From Diacronema lutheri (Eukaryota > Haptophyta > Pavlovophyceae > Pavlovales > Pavlovaceae), in assembly GCA_019448385.1 (NCBI GenBank), contig JAGTXO010000014.1:62001-126000 (forward strand): DNA of 64,000 bases, in the 5' to 3' direction. The position numbers and the translations under genes are program-made. A model generated the notes under the pieces. That model did no database searches. It had not been told where the DNA came from and was given only the letters and a program-made list of their open reading frames with translations. Below, piece by piece: positions 37,671-47,194 of the stretch. Within the stretch, counting starts at the first letter, position 1; every line of letters begins with the position of its first letter.

Positions 37671-40465
37671 TGACAGTCCGAACTCCTCGTTGGACATGGG
37701 TTCTTGTTATCAGTCAAAGCGAAACTAGGAGTGTGCCCGTTTGGACCCTTGCCAACGGCATGCTGCTTGCGATGCTCGCCGCGGCCGGCGTCGTCGGCAC
37801 CGACGCCTGCGCGCTACGCGCCGCGCTCGCCGACGTGATCGTCGCGTGCAGCGGTGGCGCAATTCGCGTGCCTGAGATGAGCGCGGCTGGCCACTGTGTC
37901 GAGAGCGCGGACGACCTCAAAGCGCTCGCGCGCTTCGCGCTCGAGGTCTTCGACTGCTCCACAACCGAAGCTGGTGCGGTGGGCACGCTGCGCGATACCC
38001 TCGTGGTACACGTGACCGGTTCGCTTGCGCAGCGCCTCATGGTGTACGCGACGGCGCGAGCTGTCGCACGCGATCGGCGTCTCCTCGTTGTGTGGGAGAG
38101 GGACAGCGCATGCGCAGCCACGTTCGACGAGTTGTTCGAACACCCGACCGACGCGCTCGTTGTTTCGTCGGCGTACGCCTTTTCGCCGGCCGTGTTCCAC
38201 CGCACGAGCTGGCCACAGGCTTTTGCCGCCCGCGGTGCGTCCGCGGCAGGTGTGAGCGCGCCCGACGGCGGGCAAGGAGCGCACGCGCACATGTACATCG
38301 AGCCGGCGCCAGATCAGGTCATCAACTTTGCCGAGCGAGGGGGAGGCGACGCGGCTTTGGCATATGAGCTGCGCGCCCTCCAGCCGCATGCCGCTGTGCT
38401 CGAGCTCGTGGCGAAAATGCTCTTTGACGCAGGTCTCGACAGTCGCAGCGCGCGCAACGCGAGCGATCCTCGCGTTATGCAGCACATCGACGGTGGCAGC
38501 ATGCACAACGCGAGCGGCCTTGGCGCAGCGCTGCACGCCGTGGGCCTTCGCATTCATGGCGCGCGAGATGTCGTCTTGCCTGGCGACCTTATGGGCTGCG
38601 ACGAGCGCAGCGTGCCGATCCTCGCCGCCGCGCTGCGTGCTGCCTGTGCAGCGCTGGAGCGCGGCAGGCGCGACGCGCAGAGCGCGCGCGCGCGTGAGGC
38701 GGTCGCACAGCATGGCTGTATTGTGCTCGTGCACGTCGACGACGATGAAGCTGCAAGTCTTGCGCTGCGCGCTATGCTGGCCGCGCGCTCGCCTGGCCTC
38801 GCGCTCGCCTTGCTGCGCAGCGCCGATGAGCAGCCCATTTCGCATGCGCGCATCGACCCCTCAAGCTCGGGCAGCGCATCGGCCGTCGAGCCTGCCGCGC
38901 AGCATGAATTGGGCCGACGGCGCGAGCAAGCCGCGCTCGCCAAGCTCTTGGGTTTGAGCCGCGCCGCGCAGCTCATCCTCCCGAGCCGCGCGAGCTCGCA
39001 GAGTCGAGTGGCGCTCCTCCTGAGCGCTCACGCGCATCGCACGGGCAGCGCGGCCAGCGTGGATGCGTGCAGTTGGGCAGCAGGCGCTGCGCACGCGGAG
39101 CGCGCTTTGCGCTTGAGCAGCGCACCCGAAGAGCCTTCACCTGCCATCGTCTCGGTTGTCGCCGCCTGCTGCGGAAGGCACGCCCAACTCGAGGGCAACC
39201 TGCCGTCGTGGCTGGCCGTCACCGGCTCGGACGAGCTCGTCATCGTCGACTGGTCATCGGATCCTGCGCTTCAACCCGCGCTCGAGACCGCCCTCGCGGC
39301 GCCGGCGGCGGGGCCACAAAGCTCCCGCGTGCTACTCGCGCGCGTGGCGGGCGAGGTCGGGTGGGTGCTGTCGCGCGCGTTCAACATCGGCTTCCGGCTC
39401 TGCTCAGGTGCGCTCATTCTCAAGCTCGATTGCGATGTGCGCGCGCAGCCGTCGCTCGTGCTGGAGCACTTGCACCTCCTCGCGGTGCTGACCGCGCCCG
39501 CAACGTGCGCGATGATCGCACACGCCGCGGCCTCGCCTGCCGCGCGGCGCAACGCGTTTGTCGCGGGAGACTGGCGGCTCGCGTCATCGGCCAATGAGCT
39601 GCACCTCAACGGGCTCTTCATCGCGTGGGCGGATGCGCTACGCGCGGTCGGTGGCTTCGACGAGCGCATCACAACGTACGGATGGGACGACAGTGACCTC
39701 TTCGCGCGGCTCAAGGCGATCGCCGGCGCACGGAGGCGTGCGCTCAACGCGAGCCTGGCGGAGCACGTCGCTCACACGAGCGAGGCTCGGCTCGAGCACT
39801 CTGGCGTGCGCGCGCGAGCAAGCGTTTACGATGCCGCGGAGGCGGAGCATGTCGACAGGCACGGCGACGGCGGCGGCGGCGTTCGCGACGGCGATGGCGA
39901 CGGTCGCAGCAGCCGCGGCAGCCACCGCGTCGGCAGCCGCAGCGTTCACGGGTTGACGGGCAACGACGGCGCACTCGCCGAGCTCGTCGGCGCAACGAGC
40001 GAGTCCGAGGTGGATCTGAGCGCGGAGGAGGCCTCGTCCGTCGCCATTCAGCAGAATCGAATCGCGCTCGAGCGCTTGCCGAGCATGTGGGGACGCACGT
40101 GCGACAGGGGCAGTGCCGACGGCATGGACGTGACGAGCATGCACGAGCGCGGAGGTGACACGACGCCGTTCCGAGCTGGCGGGTGCGACGAAGATTTGGC
40201 AGCTCGCCGGCGCCGTTTCGAGGCGTGGTGCGGATCGGATTACGACTGGATCGAGGCCGAGTGCAACCTCGAGCTGCCTCGTTCGCGCCTCGTCGTCATC
40301 CACCTCCGCGCGTCGCGCGTCACGCCGTCGCTCCGCGCCGTGGTGGGTTCGGCGGGCTGGCTTGCGGCGTGGTACGAAGCGCTGGCGCAGGAGCTGCCAA
40401 ACATGCGCAACGCACGGCGCAGGACGGCCCCGAGCTTGACGTGGCGAACGCGTGGCGACCGCTGA
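37670..40465 (+). CDS. Golgi-type glycosyltransferase, GT2/GT7-like C-terminal domain
   Basis: 931 residues if started at the first ATG; ATG 37760 (MLLAMLAAAGVVGTDACALR) gives a better signal anchor and may be the true start. The first 450 residues contain LVVHVTGSLAQRLMVYATAR and are otherwise novel. At about 480-700 lies a GT-A domain: SVVAACCGRHAQLEGNLPSW, ELVIVDWSSDP, the metal-binding LILKLDCDVRAQP, and the galactosyltransferase motif NGLFIAWADALRAVGGFDER with YGWDDSDLFARL. Such domains add sugars to glycans in the Golgi lumen. A Gly/Asp-rich low-complexity insert (codons GACGGCGAC) follows. An upstream ATG overlapping the previous stop may indicate tight spacing rather than translation coupling. 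Confidence 0.8.
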   Translation: MTVRTPRWTWVLVISQSETRSVPVWTLANGMLLAMLAAAGVVGTDACALRAALADVIVACSGGAIRVPEMSAAGHCVESADDLKALARFALEVFDCSTTEAGAVGTLRDTLVVHVTGSLAQRLMVYATARAVARDRRLLVVWERDSACAATFDELFEHPTDALVVSSAYAFSPAVFHRTSWPQAFAARGASAAGVSAPDGGQGAHAHMYIEPAPDQVINFAERGGGDAALAYELRALQPHAAVLELVAKMLFDAGLDSRSARNASDPRVMQHIDGGSMHNASGLGAALHAVGLRIHGARDVVLPGDLMGCDERSVPILAAALRAACAALERGRRDAQSARAREAVAQHGCIVLVHVDDDEAASLALRAMLAARSPGLALALLRSADEQPISHARIDPSSSGSASAVEPAAQHELGRRREQAALAKLLGLSRAAQLILPSRASSQSRVALLLSAHAHRTGSAASVDACSWAAGAAHAERALRLSSAPEEPSPAIVSVVAACCGRHAQLEGNLPSWLAVTGSDELVIVDWSSDPALQPALETALAAPAAGPQSSRVLLARVAGEVGWVLSRAFNIGFRLCSGALILKLDCDVRAQPSLVLEHLHLLAVLTAPATCAMIAHAAASPAARRNAFVAGDWRLASSANELHLNGLFIAWADALRAVGGFDERITTYGWDDSDLFARLKAIAGARRRALNASLAEHVAHTSEARLEHSGVRARASVYDAAEAEHVDRHGDGGGGVRDGDGDGRSSRGSHRVGSRSVHGLTGNDGALAELVGATSESEVDLSAEEASSVAIQQNRIALERLPSMWGRTCDRGSADGMDVTSMHERGGDTTPFRAGGCDEDLAARRRRFEAWCGSDYDWIEAECNLELPRSRLVVIHLRASRVTPSLRAVVGSAGWLAAWYEALAQELPNMRNARRRTAPSLTWRTRGDR

Positions 40466-40505
40466 GGTCGCCACGCTTTAAAATCCTCCCCGGTCGGGGA
40501 GGATT
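40452..40505 (+). terminator. Two adjacent hairpins spanning the glycosyltransferase stop
   Basis: Stem 1: gtggcgacc (40452-40460) with ggtcgccac (40466-40474), loop of 5 that contains most of the stop codon. Stem 2: aatcctcccc (40482-40491) with ggggaggatt (40496-40505), loop ggtc. Both are perfect. Stem 2 ends 18 bases before the RCC1 gene start, so it could act in the 3' end of one transcript or the 5' leader of the next. Confidence 0.6.
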
Positions 40506-40523
40506 CAAACTTCGAATTGCGCA

Positions 40524-43500
40524 ATGGAGGTCTGCTCGCTAGGCCGCGGGAAGAGCGGAGTCCTCGGCCACGGGGGCACGCACGATGAGCCAGAGCCGCG
40601 GGTCATCCGCGGGCTCTCTGCGCAGGACGTGCAGCAAGTTGCTTGTGCGCTGCCGCGCCACAGTTGACCGCCGGCGACGCGCGCGCGGCCGCGCCGCACG
40701 CCACCCGACTCAGTCGTCGCCGCGCGCCTCGCTCGTGCCGCGCTTGCGCAGGCGGCGACGCGCATTCAATGGCTCTCACGCGAGTGGGCGTGGTGTATAC
40801 GTGGGGTAGTGGCTTGATGGGCGCGCTTGGCCACGGTACGCGCGACGACGAGCTCGCGCCGCGTCGCATCGATCGGCTGGGGACGTATGGCCTCGCGATC
40901 GCTCAGATTGCCGCCGGCAAGTTTTCAAGCGCGGCGCTCTCCGGCCGGGGCGTCGTGTATGCGTGGGGCTGGGACGGCTGCGAGACGACGCCGTGTGACA
41001 AGGCGCCGGTGGAGCAGCGCGACCTCGCACCTCTCGGGCCCATCAGCCAAATCGCCGCCGGCTCGCACCATCTTGCGGCGCTGCACGCGCGCGGCGTGTG
41101 CACATGGGGCGGCGACCAGCAGCTGCAGACGCGCCTGCTCACGGATCACGGTATGCGCGCGCCGCGTGGCTGCCGTCCGTACACGCGTCGCCGCGCGCTC
41201 ACGGCGCGCTGCGCTCCGCTCCACCGCCGCCGTCCGCCGCCTATCGCCGCCCATCCGCGCAGGCGTGCTTCAGCTCGCATGCGGCGCGCACCACACCGCC
41301 GTGCGCGCGGCGGACGGCGCCATCTTCTCATGGCAGAGCACGCGCTTCGACATGGACGCGCGCTCGCGCCGTGCGCACGACGCGCCGCCTGCCCGCGGCA
41401 GCCACTCCTTGAGCGCGCTGCACGCGCCTGTCGTTCATTCCGCCCTCGCAGGCGCGCGCACGATCGCGTGCGCGGGCCAGACGATTGTCGCGCTCGCGCC
41501 CGGCGGGCGCGGCGCGCTGCGGCTCGACTCGTTGCTCGCGCCCGGGCGCGAGGTGAGCGAGGCGTCGCTCGGCAGCGACGTGGTTGCGCTCGTCGGCGGG
41601 CCGGTGCACGTTTTCGCCGTTAGCCGCGGCGGCGAGGCGACATACGCCGCGCCAACGGCAGGCGACGGTTTGCGCGTTGGCCGAGACGCGGCGGGGTCGC
41701 ACGGAACGCCCAGCGCGGCGCATGGCGGCGTGCGCTGGCGCTTCGGCCAGCGCCTCGCGCTCGGCGCGCCCGTGCTTGCGTGCGCCGCGTCCGAGTGGCA
41801 CACGCTGGTCCTGACCGACGTTGCCGGGGCGCAGCTCCCGCATGGCGCGCGCGCGGCGCCGCAGCGCGACGCGTGCGCGCCGCACGCGCGCGCGGGCGCG
41901 CAGCTCGCGCATGTGTGCGAGGCTCAGGGTGGATGGGCGAGCACGAGCTGCGCGGACGTTGCAACGTGCGCGCGCGCCGATGCGCGCACGACGGCCGGCG
42001 GCGCGCTCGGCGCCCATTACGAGCAACACGTCAGAGGCGAAGCTGCGGGCTGGGGAGCGCGCGTCGACGTGCCCCTTGCCGCGCAGGTGCAGCCGCACGG
42101 CGCGAGGGCGCTCTCGCCGACGAGCGTCGCGCCGCCGCTCGCGCCTCCGTGGGAGCAGCTCGTCGGCGTAGCCGGCATGGGTGCAGCAGCGCCTGCGCCT
42201 GCGCTCCAAGGCCTTGGAGCGTCCGCCGGACCTCCATTGCTGCCCGTCGGGTTGGCATGCTATGGCGGCGCGCGCGGCGGCGTGCCGCCCCTGCCGCCAA
42301 GGCGCATGGCCTGGGCGGAATCTGTCGGTGGGCGGCAGCACGCCGCCGCGCCGCAGCACACCCCGCACGACGAGTACGCGCAATGCGCGTCCGCGCGCTG
42401 CGCCGGGGGCGCTGCCGCGCCGCCGCGCGAAGGCGCGGACTGCGTTTGGCCGCCATCGTGCGCATCGGCCGGCGCTCCTGCGCGCGACTTTGCGAGCGAC
42501 GCGGGCGTGAGTGGCGCTGCGTATGGCGCGCATGCGGGTGGCAGTCAAAGCGATTGGCGCGACGCTGCGGATGGCCGCGCGGGAGCCGCGCCGCCCCCGC
42601 GTCGCGGCGACGGCGGCGGGAGCGCGCGGCACGCGTCGGGTGGCGCACCGAGTGCGAGCTCTGCGGCACACAATCCGCCCCTGCTCGCAGAGGCGGTCGC
42701 CGAGCAGCTCAGCCGCGTGTACAGCCGATCTGAGGCGCTGGAGCGGGAATGGCGGGAAGCACATGCCACACTCGGCAGCGACCTCGCCGCGTCGCTTGCG
42801 AGGATTGAGGCGACGGTTGTGGAGGCGATGCACACCAGCCGGCGGAGGTCGGGGGAGCGCGGCGCGCGGAGTCGCACCAGATCGCCGGCTTCGCCCGCGT
42901 GGCCCAGTTCTGACGACGAGGGCGAGGGCGAACGCGACGCTGAGCGGCAGGCGGCCGCTCGGCGGCAACCGACGACCGGCGCGGCAGGTCTGGCAATGGC
43001 GCGAGTCGACGGCCGATTCGGTCACGATGACGAAGGGGCGCGAGAGCAGTACGACGATGGCTGGTGCGATGATGCGTCGGACGCGCAGTCAGAGCGCGCC
43101 GCGGAGCACGCGCACGAGGCTCGCTCGCGCGCTGCACAGCCGCGCGCCGGCGCGCGCGGCGCCGGCTGCGTGCGCGGTTTGGGCGGCGCACTGTCGTTCC
43201 ATCCGACGCCGCCGCAGACGCAGCCACCGCCTCCGCCGCCGTTCACTGGCGTCGCTCGCACGCGCGCGGCGCACGCCGCCGCGACGGTTGAGGCGATACT
43301 GCGCTCGCCTCCCTCGCGCGCCTCCACGCCGCCGCTCCGCGCAAGCCGTTCGCCGCCGCGCCGACACGGGCCAGCGGCGCTCGCGCAGAGCCGCGGCACG
43401 CGGCGCGCAAAGGGTGGGCGCGCTCACACCGACGGCGCGCGCGTGCCGCTCGCCGGCGGCAGCGCGGCCGAGCGCGCTCGCGCGGTCCGCGCGCTGCGCG

Positions 43501-46382
43501 CATGGCACGCGCGCACGCCGGCGGGCGGCGGCGCGGACCGGCGCGCGCACCGGGCGGCGGCAAGCGCGTTCCGCGTCGAGCGCGCCCTCGGCCGGTGGGA
43601 CGTGCGCACGCGCACGGCGCGCGCGATCGCCGAGCTGAGCGCGTGCGGTGCCGGCCACTGGCACGCGCGCGCGCTCAGCGTAGTAATGGCGATGCTCTTG
43701 TCCCACGCCGAGCGCGCCGCGCGCCGCGCGTCGCTCGCTCACCGCGCCGATCGCGAGGGGCCGTGGGCGCCGCGCGCACGCGCTGTGCTCGGTGGCACGC
43801 TGCGTGCGTGGCGCGACGAGCGCGACAGCTGGCGCGCGCAGCGCGATGCAGCCCGACACCGCCTGGGCGTCGTGCGGCCGCCCGCGCCGCGCGCGCACGC
43901 TCGCGTGCCGCCGCCGCCGCCCGCGCTCCTGGCCGAGCGCGGCGCGCGCCGAGCCGCGCCACCGCTGCGCCCGCCGCGAAGCGCGGCGGTGAGCGCGCGC
44001 TTTGCGCTTGTGACCGACACGCCGCCGTCTGCGCGCGCGCGCGGCGACCTGCGTCGAGCCGGCGCGTCGCCGCGCGCGCCGGGCAGCGCCGGCAGCGCCG
44101 CCGCCGGCGGCGGCGGGTTCGGCACGCCGCCGCGCGCGTCGCCGCGGCGTGGCCTCGTCGCGAGCGGCTCGCGACTCGCTGAACTTGCCAAGCCCAAGGC
44201 GCCGAGAGTGGCATCGCGCGGCCCAGCGGCGTATGCGCGCACGTCGCAGGCGGCGAGCGGTGCGTGGGCGGGAGCCGCCCGCGGCACATTCGCGTCGCCT
44301 TCGCCGCCGCACAAGGCGGTGGTGCCGCGCGTCGCACTTGCGTGCCGCCGCGGCGAGCAGCCGCCGCTCGTCGGCTCGGCCGCTGCGGGCGTGACCGGCG
44401 CGGCCATGGTACGTTTCGCGCAGCCGCGCGCGTACGGCTGCGGGGAGGGCATCGGCGAGCGCAGCGTGCGCGCGCCGTCGCCCGGCGGCGCGCACGCGCA
44501 TGCCTTGGCCGGGCACGCATCCAGGCGCGCCTCCATTGTGCCACGCGCTCGACGCGCCGACGTGCCGCCTGCCCAGGCGGAGCGTGCGAGCGAGGCACGC
44601 GCCACGCCCACGCGCGCCATGCCCGCGCCTGCGAGCCGTGCCGTGCCGCGGCCGGGCCTCACGCAGCGGCAGGGCGAGGGGCGCGCTTCGACGGGCGCGC
44701 AACGTCCTGCGGCAGCGACGCCGGTGTGGACGCCGCACGTGCCGAGCCGCGGGAGCGCGCGTGAGCAGGCAGCGGGCCCTTTGGAGCATGGCGCACGTCG
44801 GCCGCTGCGCGCGCTCTCGCCCTCGGCGAGCCAGCGCCCGCACGCGCCATCGCCGCCATTGACGCCGCCATTGCCGCATGCGCATGTGCGCGCCGGCATA
44901 CACGCCGTGTCAGCCGACGGCGGCACGCGGGCTGCGAAGGGCGGCAAGGACAGGATGATCGTCGAGGGATCTCCGCGCGGTGGGCTCGCGCGCGCGCTTG
45001 ACCGGCGCACGCCCGTTGCGCAGCAGCAGGCGCGCGCTCCTCGGCCGGCCATGCGCAGGCCGCCGCTGCCGCTGCCGGCGGCGGGCGCACCGGCCGTGGG
45101 CGCCGCACATGGCCACGGGCACGCCCCGTCTGCCGACCCGCGCGCGCGCGGAGCGCACAGCCCGTGCGCGCCGTCCGGCTGCTCTCCGTATTCGCGCTTT
45201 GCCGGAGCTGCAGCCGTCGCGCCTCGTGAGCGCGACATGCCTACGGAGCAGCCGTGCAGCTCCGGCACAGCCGCAACCGCACGTGCGGCAACCAGCGCGA
45301 CAAACACCCGACTGCGGCGAACAGCGCCGCCGGCGGCTCGGCGCCCAGCGACCGCTGCGGGCGCAGCGCGGTCCAGCCCAAGTGCCGTCTCGCCGCGCGC
45401 CGCGCACCAACCTCGTAGCGCGAGCACGGCCGGCGCGCACGCGCCCGCCTCCGCGCTGAAGCCAGAGGCGTGCACCGCGGCGGGCAGGCGCGGCGCGAGC
45501 GCGCGCGACCCCAGCACGCCGCGCGCGCCGTTGCCGACGGACGGGCGCCTTCGCTCATCGCCCGCCGCCACGCCGCGCGCGATGGGCGGACTGGCTGCGG
45601 GCGCGCGCGGCCCGCAGTCATGGGAGGCCGCCACGCCGCGCGCGATGGGCGGACTGGCTGCGGGCGCGCGCGGCCCGCAGTCGTGGGAGGCCGCCACGCC
45701 GCGCGCGATGGGCGGACTGGCTGCGGGCGCGCGCGGCCCGCAGTCGTGGGAGGCCGCCACCGCCGCGCGACCGGCCGACGGCGCCGCGCCGCGCCGGCAC
45801 ACCCCCGACGTTCAGAGCACGCGCGCCGAGCCGGTGGGCGCCGGCGGCGTGCCGTACGCGGTGCTCCACTGCGCGAGCGCGGCTGAGCGGTACGCGCAGC
45901 TGCTCGACGGGGCCGTTCCGCTGCTGACCGAGTCTGCGCCGCCCGGGCACGCGGAGGGCGCGCCGCACACGCCCGCCGCCGCGAGCGCGGCAGCGCGCGC
46001 GCTCGCGGCCGCCGAGCGCGCGCGCCAAGCGTACGCGATCGCCGCAACTGCGCTCAGCGCGGCCGCTGCGTCAGGCGAGCCGTCGCCAGGCGCAGCCTGC
46101 ATGTCCTTGTCGTACGCCGCGCCGCCACGGCTGGGTGCGCACGTGGGCGCAAGCGCTGTCGCCAAGTTCGCCCGTGCCGCCTGCGCGCCTGCGGGCAGCG
46201 GCCGCGTCTCCAACCCTGCATCGCCCGCGCTTACCGCGCGCGTGGGCAGCGCACACAACACGCCCGCGTGCTCGCCCGCACCGCGCGGTTCGGGATACGC
46301 GACGTCGCCAGGCTCGCCGGCCCGCCCGTCCACGCCGAGCAGGCGCAAGGACACGTTCGTCACGTTTGGGTCCGCGCGGTGA
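40524..46382 (+). CDS. Giant RCC1-repeat protein with disordered tail
   Basis: CDS join(40524..40644, 40752..41150, 41263..46382), 1879 residues. Introns of 107 and 112 bases use donors GTGCGC and GTATGC. Splicing restores RCC1 blades: SLGRGKSGVLGHGGTHDEPE, CGDAHSMALTRVGVVYTWGS, SGRGVVYAWGWDGCE and VLQLACGAHHTAVRAADGAI. Two or three more diverged blades follow to about residue 420. RCC1 propellers act as GTPase exchange factors or scaffolds. The remaining 1400 residues are mostly Ala/Arg/Pro-rich and disordered, with a helical W/R part (ALRAWHARTPAGGG, ALGRWDVRTRTARA) reminiscent of Sfi1 repeats and a 63-bp repeat array. The long exon 3 may contain missed introns. The layout recalls ciliary RPGR-like proteins, but that is inference. 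Confidence 0.75.
45565..45760 (+). repeat. 63-bp coding tandem repeat, three copies
   Basis: Units spaced exactly 63 bases (gatgggcgga at 45581, 45644, 45707) encode ATPRAMGGLAAGARGPQSWEA three times in the RCC1 protein. They differ by about one base. Confidence 0.92.
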
Positions 46383-46388
46383 TTCGTG

Positions 46389-46751
46389 TCAGTAGTAGGC
46401 CTGCTGGCGTTCAGCGTCTGAGCCGTGCAGGCTACGGCCGGCGTCAGGAGGTGGGACACGCACACCTGCTGGCAATTCGCTTCGTCGGCAACGCCGCACG
46501 CCACCATCCGCGTCAGCGACGGTGGGCAGCACGCACTCGATCTCGCCCTGCAGATGTGCCGGCTCGCGCGTTGTGTCGCAACGAAGCTCCAGCCACTCGT
46601 CGTCCTCGCGCGCTGCCGACGCACCAAGGGGCTGCGCCCAGATCGTGCATCCGGCGCTCGCCACGACCGTGCCCAGCGTGAGCTCGCCCGCGGTCGCGCC
46701 CGCGAAGGCGACGACGTCGCCCTCAGCAGCGTCGTGCACGTCGACGCCCAT
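46389..46751 (-). CDS. Small hypothetical protein
   Basis: 120 residues from ATG 46751, MGVDVHDAAEGDVVAFAGAT then LTLGTVVASAGCTIWAQPLG and WLELRCDTTREPAHLQGEIE. Composition is normal and acidic, suggesting a small beta-rich domain; it is not recognised. It ends 7 bases from the RCC1 stop (convergent) and starts 110 bases from the next plus-strand gene. The frame is open further upstream, so a longer N-terminus or an upstream exon is possible. Confidence 0.5.
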   Translation of the reverse strand: MGVDVHDAAEGDVVAFAGATAGELTLGTVVASAGCTIWAQPLGASAAREDDEWLELRCDTTREPAHLQGEIECVLPTVADADGGVRRCRRSELPAGVRVPPPDAGRSLHGSDAERQQAYY

Positions 46752-46861
46752 GCGCGCGCGCGACCGAGCAAGTGCACGCCCGCTCACCCGAAGCGCCTCG
46801 GCCGCCGACGAGCGCTCGCATTTCCGACGCCGACCAACCACTTCCCGCGGTCGCGCCCGCC

Positions 46862-47119
46862 ATGAAACGCCATCAAGTGCTCGCTGCGAGCCTCGTCGTT
46901 GTGGGCGCGGCGCTGGCCGGGAGCGCCGGGCGCACCCCGCCGCCCGGCGAGCTGCCGAGCGCAAACCCGCATCGCGACACGGCGCGCGAGCGCGCCGCGG
47001 CCATTCGCGAGCTACTCGCCGCGCAGGAGGACATGCCGGCGGCTGAGAAGATTGGGCGAGCGTACGACGGCGCCGTCAACACGCACGAGATCGGCTTCCC
47101 GCGGTCTCGCGTCAGGTGA
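46862..47119 (+). CDS. Small secreted-type protein, first exon
   Basis: ATG 46862 opens with a clear signal peptide (MKRHQVLAASLVVVGAALAG), then a hydrophilic region with RERAAAIRELLAAQEDMPAA and GRAYDGAVNTHEIGFPRSR. The frame closes at 47119, but 47114-47121 reads ag|gtgagt, an excellent splice donor, so exon 1 probably ends at 47115 and the true C-terminus lies downstream. A candidate acceptor is ctcag at about 47180; the following frame would overlap the 3' end of the opposite BART gene. Function unknown. Confidence 0.5.
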   Translation: MKRHQVLAASLVVVGAALAGSAGRTPPPGELPSANPHRDTARERAAAIRELLAAQEDMPAAEKIGRAYDGAVNTHEIGFPRSRVR

Positions 47120-47194
47120 GTGCGGGGACGCATGCCGATGCACGGCCGCACCGATCCGTCTACTCGCGGCGCTCAGCTCTTCTCGCCGTCGCAA

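Noticed and set aside
43440-43860. Separate Sfi1 gene within the RCC1 tail
   Set aside because: It lies in the same open frame as the RCC1 exon with no start or stop between, so it was kept as part of that protein.
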